Assembly (NCBI RefSeq): GCF_001224225.1
Contig: NZ_CUEE01000013.1
Coordinates: 1 to 45,393 of the forward strand
Origin: Staphylococcus borealis
GTDB lineage: Bacteria > Bacillota > Bacilli > Staphylococcales > Staphylococcaceae
Direction of reading: 5' to 3'
Length of the DNA stretch: 45,393 nt
The first letter of the stretch is position 1. Each line of letters starts with the position of its first letter. The position numbers and the translations under genes were made by a program. Below the pieces are notes generated by a model. It was not told the origin of the DNA. It did not search any database and saw nothing but the letters and a program-made list of their open reading frames with translations. Positions 1 to 8,575 of this stretch are shown piece after piece.

Positions 1-402
1 TTTTAAATTATACACAACCTAATTTTTAGTTTTATTTATGATAAGCTTCTGCGTATCGTTTTATACTGGGGTTTTTATAATAATAATGGTCCTTACATTT
101 TCAAAGACTAAATTCACGTGTAGACATATTGAATGCGTCTTATTAGGATCTAATCTAATCAAACAAAAATTTAAGAGAGAAATCATATCTACAGGTTTTT
201 TAACCAGAAGATTATTTTGATCTATTTCAAAAATTTTCAAACCGTTCTTAAAAGTGTATTTTTATAAAAGTATGATAAAAGAGAAATTTTAGTCGCTTAC
301 TTCGTTTCAAGATATTACTGATACAATAAGGTTAAAAAATCGGTACGTTTAACAGAACAAGTGTAGGTATTATAATAAACGTTTTTGATTTTGATGAAAA
401 AT
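1..402. other. Left-edge non-coding stretch
   Basis: I see no convincing gene here. A 60-codon plus-strand reading frame at 38-220 has no good ribosome binding site and no recognisable family. The stretch is AT-rich and ends at a terminator hairpin that faces the metal-resistance remnant to the right. Confidence 0.4.
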
Positions 403-431
403 AAGCTGTTCAATTTTTGATTGAACAGCTT
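403..431 (-). terminator. Intrinsic terminator after cadA remnant
   Basis: An 11-bp perfect stem (AAGCTGTTCAA at 403-413 against TTGAACAGCTT at 421-431) with a 7-nt loop is followed on the minus strand by a T-rich tract (TTATTTTTC). It lies 20 bp beyond the stop codon of the minus-strand cadA remnant, so it is probably that operon's old terminator. Confidence 0.7.
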
Positions 432-450
432 TACCTAGTTATCCTTACTT

Positions 451-594
451 TTATTCTTTTACCCTCAAAAGGCGGAGAGCATTCAGTATTACAATAATAG
501 CAGCTCCTGTATCACTTAATACGGCCATTCATAGTGTAAGTATTCCCAAGAATATCAGAACAAATGCCGCCAACTTTATTGTGATGGAAAACCA
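451..594 (-). pseudogene. 3' remnant of a CadA-type cadmium ATPase
   Basis: On the minus strand this stretch encodes the last membrane helices of a P1B-2 ATPase. Segments such as KLAAFVLIFLGILTL, a break, then MAVLSDTGAAIIVILNALRL and a final RVKE are typical of the CadA C-terminus. A TGA stands where the family has a tryptophan (LTLW), so even this piece carries a nonsense codon. Similarity stops near 590, where unrelated, more GC-rich sequence begins. It is a dead fragment, distinct from the complete P1B-4 ATPase that follows. Its terminator at 403-431 survives. Confidence 0.7.
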
Positions 595-1037
595 GGTGCG
601 GTTGGGAAAATCCCCTTCCTGCGATTACCGTTCACAAACGCCCAAAAAGAGCAACTGGCTCTTTTAGCTCTGGGACTGTCTTGGCATAGAGAAGGTAAAA
701 CCTTTCCCACTTAAAAGAACGGAAAAAGACGCTCTGTCCTGGCATTATCTTTGGCTCGACGCTTGCCCCCATACGGATATTAATCGTTTCGAAACTTTTA
801 ATACAGTCAATTTAACTTTTGAATGTAAACTGGCTGCCTTAAGTCACTGTTTATGATTTTATGCTTCCCATGCTCTTTAATTGCTTATTTGACCGCCCGT
901 ATGATAAAAACGGTATGCAAGGCATTGTTTTTACTCATAACATCTTTATTAGATTGCTCTGTTTTTTAGTGTCCAATGTTATGGGAACATTGTAGAATCC
1001 ACACTTCAAAGTTCATTCATGTCAATCGATTCGTTCA
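595..1037. other. Unassigned GC-richer segment
   Basis: No intact gene is supported. Composition from about 590 to 840 is visibly richer in G and C than the surroundings, which suggests a foreign junk fragment. Short reading frames exist in several phases, for example a plus-strand frame near 860-993 with in-frame ATGs, but none shows a domain I recognise and none has a convincing ribosome binding site. Confidence 0.3.
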
Positions 1038-2963
1038 TTATTTAGATCTTAATAATCGAAGTCCATTTAGTATAACAACTAAAGTACTTCCTTCATGAAC
1101 AATTACACTGATTGTAATATCAGTTAATCCTAACAAACTAACGACAACTAAAAAGGCAACAACTGCCATTGAAAAAATAATATTTTGCCTAATAACACGA
1201 CCCATATTTGAGGAAATTTTATGAGACTGTACTAATTTAGATAAATTGTTCTGCATTAAAACCAAATCAGATACTTCTACTGCCACATCAGTACCGCCCC
1301 CCATAGCTATACCAACATCAGCATTAACAAGGGCCGGTGCATCGTTCACACCATCTCCAACCATGGCAGTAACTCCAAATTTTTCTTTTTGTTCTTCTAT
1401 AATTCTGGATTTATCTTCAGGCATTACATTAGCGATAACTTCGTCTATTCCCAATTGTTCGCCTACAGCTTTTCCCGTCATTTCCGAATCACCAGTAATT
1501 AAAGTCGTGTGGATACCAAGTTTCTTAAAGTAATTAATTGTTTCTTTAGCATGCTCATTCGGAATATCCATTAGAGCTATAATCCCAATAACTTCTTCAT
1601 TTTCTGCTACGTATACAACCGTCTTTCCTTCTGATGCCCAATCATGATTGAACTGGGTATACTCTTCAGAAGCACTTTCAAAAGAAGTAGGCTTACCAAT
1701 ACGATAATTTTTTCCATTATAATCTCCTGTCAGACCTTTTCCAATTTGATTAGTAACTTCGATGTCTATTTTATTTTTAACTTCAAATTTTTCTAAAATA
1801 GCATTAGCGAGTGGGTGATTGGATTCCTTTTCAAGGGCGACTATAATATCAATAATATTTTCTTCGTTCACAGAATGAGTGAAATAGTAATTTGTTACTT
1901 TAGGTTCTCCGTTCGTAAGGGTTCCTGTTTTATCGAAGGCAATTGCATCTATATCCGCTAATTGTGATAGGTAAGTACTTCCTTTTGAAAGCACGCCTTT
2001 TTTAGCTAGGTTAGATGTTGTAGACAATGTTACAGATACAGTAGCTGCTGCCAAAGCACACGGTGAAGCTGCGACTAAAATCACTAATCCCCTGTAAACA
2101 CTTTGCGACCATGTCCAATCAAATAGAAAAGGAGCAAGTAACATTACTAATGGTATTGCGATTAAAACTATATTAACATATTTAGGCTCGAATTTTTGAA
2201 TGATACTGGCAGCTTTTGTTTGATTATCTTGGTTTTGACTAACTAATTGTAAAATTTTAGAGAATACAGTATCCTTGTTTTCCTTAGTGACTTCCATAGT
2301 AAAAGTACCTGTTCCATTAATCGTACTTCCAAAAACTTCGTCACCCTTAGATTTCTCTTTCGGTATACTTTCTCCATTAATAGAAGATTCATCAATTGAG
2401 GTAGTACCGGATAAAATAATCCCATCAATTGGAACTTGATCACCGTTCAGTACTTGGAGTTGATCTCCAACTTTTAATTCACTGACATCAACAATTTTTG
2501 TGTTTCCATCAGGTAGGATTAATTTAGCTGTCGTTGGGTTCATTTCGAGTAGCTTAGTAATTTCTCTTTTACTTCTTCCTTCAGCGTAATCTTCAAGAAA
2601 ATGAGCGCCGGAAAAAATAAGTATCAAAAGGGTTCCTTCCCAAAAACTCCCTATCAGAGAAGCCCCGATTGCAGCTAATCCCATTAGAATATGAGAATTA
2701 GGAGTGAATTTTCCCTTTAATTTAGTATTTTCAACTGTCTCTCCAATTCCTTCGAGAATAATTACATGGTAGCCGGCTGTGATTGTGGCAATTGAAAATA
2801 AGATGTTTTGTATTAATAAATTTGCATCACTTAAAAAAAGCCCAATTATAGCCAACACTAAGCCAATAAAATATGAAATAATTGGCATTTTTCCGTGATC
2901 ATGATCATGACTATGATCGTGGCTATGACTTTCGTGTGCTTGTTGCTCTTGAATATTTTTCAT
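1038..2963 (-). CDS. P1B-4-type heavy-metal-exporting ATPase
   Basis: A membrane P-type ATPase of 641 residues expected to export a divalent metal (cobalt, zinc, cadmium or iron) at the cost of ATP. The N-terminus is a His/Asp-rich tail (HSHDHSHDHDHG) likely to bind metal. The sequence then shows paired transmembrane helices, the TGES-like NGES actuator loop, the SPC metal motif in a membrane helix (around residue 301), the DKTGTLT phosphorylation site (around 344), the HP motif in SNHPLANA, the GDGVNDAPAL hinge, and HEGST in the last membrane part. SPC plus HEG(G/S)T defines subgroup P1B-4 (CoaT, ZosA/PfeT, FrvA). The start at 2963 is preferred over the upstream codon at 3005 because AGGTGA lies 5-6 nt before it. 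A CzrA-like regulator lies just upstream in the same direction. The exact substrate is not readable from sequence. Confidence 0.85.
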   Translation of the reverse strand: MKNIQEQQAHESHSHDHSHDHDHGKMPIISYFIGLVLAIIGLFLSDANLLIQNILFSIATITAGYHVIILEGIGETVENTKLKGKFTPNSHILMGLAAIGASLIGSFWEGTLLILIFSGAHFLEDYAEGRSKREITKLLEMNPTTAKLILPDGNTKIVDVSELKVGDQLQVLNGDQVPIDGIILSGTTSIDESSINGESIPKEKSKGDEVFGSTINGTGTFTMEVTKENKDTVFSKILQLVSQNQDNQTKAASIIQKFEPKYVNIVLIAIPLVMLLAPFLFDWTWSQSVYRGLVILVAASPCALAAATVSVTLSTTSNLAKKGVLSKGSTYLSQLADIDAIAFDKTGTLTNGEPKVTNYYFTHSVNEENIIDIIVALEKESNHPLANAILEKFEVKNKIDIEVTNQIGKGLTGDYNGKNYRIGKPTSFESASEEYTQFNHDWASEGKTVVYVAENEEVIGIIALMDIPNEHAKETINYFKKLGIHTTLITGDSEMTGKAVGEQLGIDEVIANVMPEDKSRIIEEQKEKFGVTAMVGDGVNDAPALVNADVGIAMGGGTDVAVEVSDLVLMQNNLSKLVQSHKISSNMGRVIRQNIIFSMAVVAFLVVVSLLGLTDITISVIVHEGSTLVVILNGLRLLRSK

Positions 2964-3091
2964 TTCTATCACCTTTCTAAATAAATATGATATATCGGGT
3001 TCCAATATATTCGCAGTAAGCTTTACTAAACCAGGACGTTAATTGACCACATCCAAACTTTTTGTATCCAATAATACATCCTATGAATTTA

Positions 3092-3190
3092 TCAACCGTA
3101 TTCACTAACCCTCTCTGCTACACCCATCTCACTTTCCTTCGAGATATCATACAACGCTTTCCATTCTGTTTTTTTGTTTTCCATATCCAT
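3092..3190 (-). CDS. Small hypothetical protein, 32 aa
   Basis: A short frame with an excellent ribosome binding site (AAGGGGG, 7-8 nt before ATG) lies between the metal regulator and the ATPase. The product begins MDMENKKTEWKALYDISKES and is charged, with no membrane segment. Just past its stop another phase stays open and encodes a Gly/Cys-containing stretch (GYKKFGCGQLTSWF) up to the ATPase start. The gene may therefore be the frameshifted front of a longer one. Function unknown. Its position under the palindrome at 3218-3247 suggests co-expression with the ATPase. Confidence 0.4.
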   Translation of the reverse strand: MDMENKKTEWKALYDISKESEMGVAERVSEYG

Positions 3191-3217
3191 TGCAAAACCC
3201 CCTTTTCATATGCCTAT

Positions 3218-3247
3218 AATATTTTTATATGATCATATAAAAATATT
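3218..3247. promoter_or_regulatory. 30-bp perfect palindrome, candidate metal operator
   Basis: The 30 bases form a perfect palindrome centred on GATC; each half reads AATATTTTTATATGA outward to inward. It lies between the ArsR/SmtB-family gene and the small ORF plus ATPase. It lacks a T-run in either direction, so it looks like an operator and not a terminator. ArsR/SmtB dimers bind such AT-rich 12-2-12 type dyads, so the neighbouring CzrA-like protein is the natural candidate ligand. Confidence 0.55.
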
Positions 3248-3292
3248 AATGACGTGAATTATTATTAACACTCATTACTGGTTTACGGAATA

Positions 3293-3619
3293 CTAGTGAT
3301 GACAGGCGTGATCGATCGCCTGTTTTAGCATATTCATAGTATGTTCATCATCATGGGAATAAAACAATGTTGTGCCTTCCCTTCGGAATTTTACTAACCG
3401 TAAATTTTTCAAGAACCGCAATTGATGGGAAACTGTTGATTGTCTAAGATGTAGCGTTTCAGCAATACCGTTTACCGAATACTCCTTATAAAAGAGCAAA
3501 TGGAGAATCCGGATTCTCGTAGGATCACCTAACGCTTTAAATGTTTGCGATACGACAAATAATGTTTCATCATCTAAGTCCTTATTATTTACTTCCTCTA
3601 ATTCCTTTTTTTCTTCCAT
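3293..3619 (-). CDS. CzrA-like ArsR/SmtB metal-sensing repressor
   Basis: A 108-residue winged-helix repressor. The core [16 protein letters not shown] and the recognition helix [14 protein letters not shown] are typical of the ArsR/SmtB family. The C-terminal helix contains D-x-H, then H eleven residues after that H, and H three residues further ([17 protein letters not shown]). This matches all four alpha-5 metal ligands of the zinc/cobalt sensor CzrA. The CadC cysteine motif is absent, so this is a zinc/cobalt-type alpha-5 sensor and not a cadmium/lead CadC. The start is supported by GGAAGGA a few bases upstream. It probably represses itself and the downstream ATPase, and perhaps the divergent ZIP gene. 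Confidence 0.85.
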   Translation of the reverse strand: MEEKKELEEVNNKDLDDETLFVVSQTFKALGDPTRIRILHLLFYKEYSVNGIAETLHLRQSTVSHQLRFLKNLRLVKFRREGTTLFYSHDDEHTMNMLKQAIDHACHH

Positions 3620-3689
3620 TATCCTTCCCTCACTTTAGGTTTCAATTCAAAACCTTATATATAATAATCACTATTTATCTACATATATT

Positions 3690-3759
3690 AATATATGTTC
3701 ATATATATGATATAACCATCTGAATAAAGAGTCAAATAATATTTAATATGAATTCATAT
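3690..3759. promoter_or_regulatory. Divergent promoter region with palindromic ATATGAA/TTCATAT sites
   Basis: Between the repressor gene and the divergent ZIP gene there are two dyad-like elements. One is a perfect 14-bp palindrome ATATGAATTCATAT at 3746-3759; the other is an imperfect ATATATGTTCATATAT at 3691-3706. Both resemble ArsR/SmtB-family operators (TGAA...TTCA halves). Control of both genes by the CzrA-like protein is an inference from position and symmetry. Confidence 0.45.
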
Positions 3760-3825
3760 ATTTTGTTTTGATTTTTTAGAGTAAAATAAACAAAGCCTTT
3801 TTAAGAATAGTGGGATGAGTGCAGT

Positions 3826-4185
3826 ATGGATGATCGGGCGTTAGCTTCCGCACTTGGAATTGGTGTTGGCGGTGGACTCGCTTGGATAATGGAAGGTTTT
3901 CAAAGTGGTCATGGCTTTATTTATTCATTATGTGCAGGCCTTATAATTGGCTTATTATTTTTTGAAATGATTCCGGAAAGTATTGAATTAGGCGGGTGGG
4001 TAATTTTACTCGGTGGAATAGCAATAGGCTTAGTATTATTCCAATCCATTCATCTATTAATGGATAAAATTACAATTATCACTAATAGTCATCAAAAAGA
4101 TATTTTCGTTCGATCGGGGGTACTTTTAATTATCAGTATAGCAATTCATAATTTCCCTGTTGGCAATATTCCTTTATTTGTGTAA
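3826..4185 (+). pseudogene. Truncated ZIP-family metal transporter
   Basis: The frame begins MDDRALASALGIGVGGG and encodes about four transmembrane helices, including LIIGLLFFEMIPES and the helix-4 motif start IHNFP. ZIP/ZupT-type transporters (divalent metal transport, often zinc) continue with EG and another roughly 120 residues. Here HNFP is followed by VGNIPLFV and a stop. The sequence after about 4150 belongs to a ccrB fragment on the opposite strand, so the gene was cut by recombination. Of the family's usual 240-plus residues only 119 remain, without the second half of the metal channel. It is probably inactive. Confidence 0.65.
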
Positions 4186-4276
4186 TTTGACCATTAATAC
4201 TAAATTTATCAATGTCTTGAGAAATTGTTGAAACTCTAACATAACATCCTACAGATTTTCTTTTCATTTCTTTCAT
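4157..4276 (-). pseudogene. 5' fragment of a second ccrB (serine recombinase)
   Basis: The minus strand encodes the N-terminus of a large serine recombinase: a Lys/Met-rich start, then VGCYVRVSTISQ (catalytic serine in RVST) and SINGQITQIKEYC. The pattern is CcrB-like but different from the complete CcrB in this window. AAAGGA precedes the start. The coding sequence runs into the truncated ZIP gene at about 4150 and is lost. It directly follows a ccrA 3' fragment in the same direction, as in a normal ccrAB operon. Confidence 0.65.
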
Positions 4277-4296
4277 ATTTTTCATCCTTTCATTAA

Positions 4297-4640
4297 TTAA
4301 GCAATCGATGATTGCGTAGCTTGGTTTACAATGTTTAGCGGTTCATTTTTGAAATAGATTCCCACAAGGCTTTTGTTTTTAGAAATATGAATTTCATCAA
4401 TATATCGGTATAACATGCTTAACGTGAAGTGTTGTTGAATTACATTTTCAAAAGACCTTTGAATTTGTTGCTCATTTATTGATAGTGTTGGTTTTGATTG
4501 TTGAAGTAACGATTGAGATTGTTTTCTGAACGTTTCTGCATCGATGGCTCCTTTAGCTAATTTATCTATCAATTGTTCTTGTGTAAGTGTGCTCCTAGTT
4601 TCTAGGGCCTTTTGTTTTTTGATCCGTTTTTGAATTACAT
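4297..4640 (-). pseudogene. 3' fragment of a second ccrA
   Basis: The minus strand encodes about the last 110 residues of a CcrA recombinase: a Lys-rich coiled stretch, LTQEQLIDKLAKG, LYRYIDEIHISKNKSLVGIY, and the typical tail FKNEPLNIVNQ...SSIA. The complete CcrA at 5460-6821 has the parallel ending GIYFKNSPLNIVEQ, but the two diverge clearly, so this is a different allotype and not a recent copy. It is cut near 4640, where an opposite-facing cch fragment begins. Together with the ccrB 5' piece it marks a former, deleted ccrAB complex. Confidence 0.75.
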
Positions 4641-5273
4641 CATTGGTTTAAAGATAAATTGAAGGATGAAACAAATAATACTGGTATTCGTATGTTTAAG
4701 CGCTATGCGGCTATCACTACTTCGGCCAAGATTCTTAGTCATGTTTTATCTACAGATATTGATATCGCTAAAATAAGAGACTACTTTATTGATTATCATG
4801 CTCATACAGTCTCTGAACGATCACTGGCTGATAAAGCGATTGAAGTCATTACGCAATTTGTAGCACAAAACCGTGGTAAGTTTTCTGATGATACAGCATT
4901 AAAGAATATGATTGAGAACTATGGACTAATTGCCTTAAAAGATGATTATATCGAAGTTAAAATCATTGCATCTGTATTTAAGAATATGTTGATAGAGCAT
5001 CATTTCCAAGATGTCAACAATGTTGTGAATGCACTAAGGGATAAAGGATTTATCGAATCTGACCGTGATCGAATAACTACGAAAAGAGCAGTTAAAGATG
5101 ACTATGGCAAGAAACAGTCACTTGTCTTTTACCATTTAAAGCTAGATTCAAAATATGCGTCTATTTTTGGTCTAACTAAAGATGCTGAACCTATTAAAGC
5201 TGAAATTAACTTGGATAACAAAAAGATGCTTGAATCATGGAAAAAACAGAATGATGATTTAATTGATTTTTAA
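4641..5273 (+). pseudogene. 3' fragment of an SCC cch replicative helicase
   Basis: The frame stays open upstream of any good start codon (HWFKDKLKDETNN) and has no ribosome binding site. It is therefore the C-terminal part of a longer gene. Segments such as TGIRMFKRYAAITTSAKILS and the following C-terminal region match the end of the Cch proteins of SCC elements (DUF927-type ATPases with a winged-helix tail). About 210 residues remain, without the Walker motifs, so it cannot act as a helicase. It sits where a complete cch would be in an SCC core: upstream of a tiny ORF and ccrA. The left end meets the ccrA fragment near 4640. Confidence 0.7.
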
Positions 5274-5308
5274 TAACTTAAAGATAAAATCGTGCAGGAG
5301 TGAATAAA

Positions 5309-5371
5309 ATGGATGAATTGATTGAATTACTAGCTGATTTAGTTGTTGAAGAGTTACAAAACGATAATTAA
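5309..5371 (+). CDS. 20-aa acidic ORF between cch and ccrA
   Basis: A tiny frame begins MDELIELLADLVVEELQNDN and ends. AGGAG precedes its ATG. It predicts one amphipathic acidic helix. The analogous position in the other core of this window (between cch2 and ccrC, 33757-33834) holds another tiny acidic ORF, which supports the idea that both are real and belong to the replication module. No function can be assigned. Confidence 0.55.
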   Translation: MDELIELLADLVVEELQNDN

Positions 5372-5378
5372 TCATTGT

Positions 5379-5407
5379 GGTCCAACGTGCTTTTAACACG
5401 TTGGACC
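5379..5407. repeat. Perfect inverted repeat upstream of ccrA
   Basis: GGTCCAACGTG (5379-5389) pairs perfectly with CACGTTGGACC (5397-5407), leaving a 7-nt loop. It is followed on the plus strand only by a short TTTC. It may be a weak terminator for the cch transcript, or a protein-binding site between the replication genes and ccrA. An equally placed perfect inverted repeat lies between cch2 and ccrC at 33722-33747. Confidence 0.6.
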
Positions 5408-5459
5408 TTTCATTCTAATTCATTCATAAACATATATTATCTCTATGGAGGTGTATAAC

Positions 5460-6821
5460 ATGGAAGAAGCCATTGCTTACGTACGTCAAAGTACATTAAA
5501 ACAACAAAGCTTAGCGACACAGAAATCACTTATTATGGATACTGCTAAACAATATGGATGGTCTCATGTGACGTTTTATGATGATAAAAAAACAGGTCGA
5601 CATACAAAACGTTCGGGCTATCGAAAAATGGTAGAAATGATTACATCTGGAAAATGTAAAGTATTATGTTGCTATCGCTTGAACCGACTACATCGTAATT
5701 TGAAAAATGCCATACAATTCTTTGAAATTTGTAAAAAGCATCACGTCACAATCATCAGTGTTAACGATGGATATTTTGATTTGTCTAAAGAGTTTGATTG
5801 CTTTCGCTTGAACATACTTATGAGTCTAGCGGAAATGGAATCAAACAATATCAGTGAACAGACACGAAATGGGATAAGAGAAAAAGCCAAACAAGGTAAG
5901 CTAATCACAACTCATGCACCTTTTGGCTATCGTTATAGACAAGGTCATTTTGTTGTACATGAAGAAGAAGCGTATACAGTCAAAGCTGTCTATCGCTGGT
6001 ACTTACAAGGTCTAGGCTACAAAAAAATTTCCCAACATTTAGATAACAATCCTAAGCTTACTCCACGTAAGCCCTATCAAGTTAGAAATATTCTCTTGAA
6101 CCCTAACTATTGCGGTCGTGTCATTAATAAATATGGAACATTTAATGATATCGTTCCACCTATTATTGATATTGATACGTTTGAAGAAGCACAAGAGCGT
6201 CGTATTCATAAACAACACAATCGATCCAATTCTAGAAATAAGTTAAAGCGACGAATCAAATGTCCTTACTGTCAATCAACATTAACAAACTTAACGATAA
6301 AAAAAGAAAATTACTCTCTACGTTACTACGTTTGTCCTAAGAATATGAATGAAGCTTATCATACGTGTCCATTTAAAGGTATCAATGCACAAATGATTGA
6401 AACAGAGATCCTCAGCACTTGTAAAGCGTATTGTGACAATCAATCATTTCATGACAAATTAAATAAGACAGTACTAAAAGCTCTAAAACACCAACAAATG
6501 AAGCATAAAGAAACCCATCTAACACAAGCACAATTGATTGAAAAGCTAGCTCAAAATCAAATTGATATCGAAACATTTAAACGGTTATCTACTAGCTCTG
6601 AAAGTGAGGAGCGTTACTCTAATTATTCACATAAACAAATTACCGAAACAATCCGTCATATAATCAAAGATAAATTGACATTAGAAACTATAGCACCTTT
6701 GATTGATGACATTACGATAACTCAAACTAAACAATTACAAGGGATCTACTTTAAAAACAGTCCACTCAATATCGTTGAACAATCGCATTTAATAACTTCT
6801 GAAAGGAATGAAGTCATATGA
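5460..6821 (+). CDS. ccrA: Cassette chromosome recombinase A
   Basis: A large serine recombinase of 453 residues. Together with CcrB it excises and inserts SCC DNA at the 3' end of rlmH. The resolvase domain occupies about the first 150 residues; YVRQSTLKQQ carries the probable catalytic serine 11, with arginines in CYRLNRLHRN. The recombinase domain follows, then a zinc ribbon (CPYCQ ... CPKN...CPF), a coiled-coil segment and the tail GIYFKNSPLNIVEQ. The ATG at 5460 is chosen over 5445 because GGAGGTG overlaps the upstream ATG and is properly spaced for 5460. The stop overlaps the start of ccrB by 4 bp (ATGA), which indicates translational coupling. The cch remnant, a tiny ORF and an inverted repeat lie upstream. 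Confidence 0.93.
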   Translation: MEEAIAYVRQSTLKQQSLATQKSLIMDTAKQYGWSHVTFYDDKKTGRHTKRSGYRKMVEMITSGKCKVLCCYRLNRLHRNLKNAIQFFEICKKHHVTIISVNDGYFDLSKEFDCFRLNILMSLAEMESNNISEQTRNGIREKAKQGKLITTHAPFGYRYRQGHFVVHEEEAYTVKAVYRWYLQGLGYKKISQHLDNNPKLTPRKPYQVRNILLNPNYCGRVINKYGTFNDIVPPIIDIDTFEEAQERRIHKQHNRSNSRNKLKRRIKCPYCQSTLTNLTIKKENYSLRYYVCPKNMNEAYHTCPFKGINAQMIETEILSTCKAYCDNQSFHDKLNKTVLKALKHQQMKHKETHLTQAQLIEKLAQNQIDIETFKRLSTSSESEERYSNYSHKQITETIRHIIKDKLTLETIAPLIDDITITQTKQLQGIYFKNSPLNIVEQSHLITSERNEVI

Positions 6822-8449
6822 CACAACTCAAAAAGAAACACATTGGATTATATGCCCGTGTATCGACTGAAATCCAGACGAACGGCTATAGCATTCAAAG
6901 CCAGTTAAATCAACTTAAAGAGTATTGTCAATTTCAAGGATATGAAGTCGTTGATGAATATACCGATTGTGGTATATCGGGTAAAACCACGCAACGTCCT
7001 GAACTACAACGTATGTTAAAAGATGCAAACGACGGTAAGTTAGATTGTATTATGGTCTACAAAACCAATCGTTTAGCTAGAAATACCTCAGATTTATTAA
7101 CTATTGTCGAAGAATTATATAAGATTAATGTCGAATTTTTTAGTCTAACTGAAAAAATAGAAATTGCCAGCTCTACAGGTAAATTGATGCTCCAAATTTT
7201 AGCTAGCTTCTCTGAATTTGAAAGAAATACAATTGTAGAAAATGTCTACAATGGCCAAAGACAACGGGCGATTGAAGGTTATTACCAAGGTAATTTACCT
7301 CTAGGCTATGATAAAGTGCCTGATAGTAAAAAAGAACTGATGATTAATCAACATGAAGCGAATATTGTTAAATATATTTTTGAGTCATACGCCAAAGGTC
7401 ATGGTTATCGTAAAATTGCGAATGCATTAAATCACAAAGGTTACGTGACTAAGAAAGGGAAACCTTTTAGTATTTCATCCATTACCTATATCATCTCAAA
7501 CCCTTTTTATATTGGAAAGATACAGTTTGCGAAGTACAGACACTGGAGCGATAAGAGACGAAAAGGACTCAATGAAGAACCGATTATTGCGGATGGTAAG
7601 CATGCGCCTATTATTGATAAAGCCTTATGGGATAAAGTACAGTTTAAACGCCAAGAGAGTCGTAAGAAACCACAAGTTCATGGTAAAGGGACCAATCTAC
7701 TGACTGGGATTGTAAAATGTCCGAGTCCGAAATGTGGCGCAGCAATGGCCGCAAGTAATACAACTAATACTTTAAAAGATGGCACTAAGAAACGAATCAG
7801 ATATTACTCATGTAGTAATTTTAGAAACAAAGGTTCTAAAGTATGTTCAGCCAATAGTGTTAGAGCAGATGTATTGGAAAAATATGTTATGGATCAAATA
7901 TTGGAGATTATCAAAAGTAAAAAGGTATTGAAACAATTGGTTGAAAAAGTAAATGAAAGAAGTCAAATAGACGTCTCTTCTTTGAATCATGATATTGCCT
8001 ATAAACAGTCACAATGTGAAGAACTAAAAATCAAAATGCATACACTAACGAAAACGATTGAAGACTCACCTGACTTAGATAGTATATTAAAACCAACAAT
8101 ACTTAACTATCAAGATGAATTGAATCAAATAAATAATCAAATCCATCAACTAGAACAAGATAAACAAGCGGAAGCTCCACATTATGATGCTGATATGATT
8201 GCCAACATACTACAAACAATATTCAAAGATATAGACAAATTAGAGAAATCTCAATTGAAATCACTATATCTAACAGTCATCGATCGCATTGACATCAGAA
8301 AAGATGAGCATCATAAGAAGCAATTTTATGTTACGCTTAAACTGAATAATGAAATTATCAAACAACTATTTAATAATCATCCACTTGACGAAGTGCTCCT
8401 TAGCACTTCGTCTTTATTTTTGTCCCAAACATTATATCTTACTATTTAA
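6818..8449 (+). CDS. ccrB: Cassette chromosome recombinase B
   Basis: A large serine recombinase of 543 residues, partner of CcrA in cassette excision and integration. The catalytic domain shows GLYARVSTEIQ with serine 16, YTDCGISGKTTQRPELQRM and YKTNRLARN. It is followed by the recombinase domain, a zinc ribbon (CPSPKCG ... CSNFRNKGSKVCS) and a coiled-coil region. The C-terminus LDEVLLSTSSLFL...TLYLTI is typical and complete. It is translationally coupled to ccrA. An intrinsic-terminator hairpin lies inside the last 20 codons (8387-8412), so part of the conserved protein tail is also an RNA signal. Confidence 0.94.
   Translation: MTQLKKKHIGLYARVSTEIQTNGYSIQSQLNQLKEYCQFQGYEVVDEYTDCGISGKTTQRPELQRMLKDANDGKLDCIMVYKTNRLARNTSDLLTIVEELYKINVEFFSLTEKIEIASSTGKLMLQILASFSEFERNTIVENVYNGQRQRAIEGYYQGNLPLGYDKVPDSKKELMINQHEANIVKYIFESYAKGHGYRKIANALNHKGYVTKKGKPFSISSITYIISNPFYIGKIQFAKYRHWSDKRRKGLNEEPIIADGKHAPIIDKALWDKVQFKRQESRKKPQVHGKGTNLLTGIVKCPSPKCGAAMAASNTTNTLKDGTKKRIRYYSCSNFRNKGSKVCSANSVRADVLEKYVMDQILEIIKSKKVLKQLVEKVNERSQIDVSSLNHDIAYKQSQCEELKIKMHTLTKTIEDSPDLDSILKPTILNYQDELNQINNQIHQLEQDKQAEAPHYDADMIANILQTIFKDIDKLEKSQLKSLYLTVIDRIDIRKDEHHKKQFYVTLKLNNEIIKQLFNNHPLDEVLLSTSSLFLSQTLYLTI
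8387..8412 (+). terminator. Intrinsic terminator inside the ccrB coding end
   Basis: GACGAAGTGCT (8387-8397) and AGCACTTCGTC (8402-8412) form an 11-bp perfect stem with a CCTT loop, followed by TTTATTTTTG. It lies within the reading frame of CcrB (DEVLLSTSSLFL), about 40 bases before the stop codon. Confidence 0.7.
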
Positions 8450-8575
8450 TAAAAGAAATAAGTATAAATACCAAGTAAAATAATAAATAATTAAAAATAT
8501 AGTAGATACAATTATAAAAATTAGATAAAATTAATTTGTTAAATTTTAAATATTACAAATAAAGGGGGAAAATAA

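Noticed and set aside
38..220. 60-codon reading frame at the left edge
   Set aside because: No ribosome binding site, no family resemblance, and composition like non-coding DNA.
590..993. Additional resistance genes in the GC-richer segment
   Set aside because: Frames are short, in several phases, interrupted by stops, and none matches a family I can name.
5379..5407. Simple terminator for cch
   Set aside because: The T-run after the stem is only three to four bases and broken, so I list it as an inverted repeat of open function.
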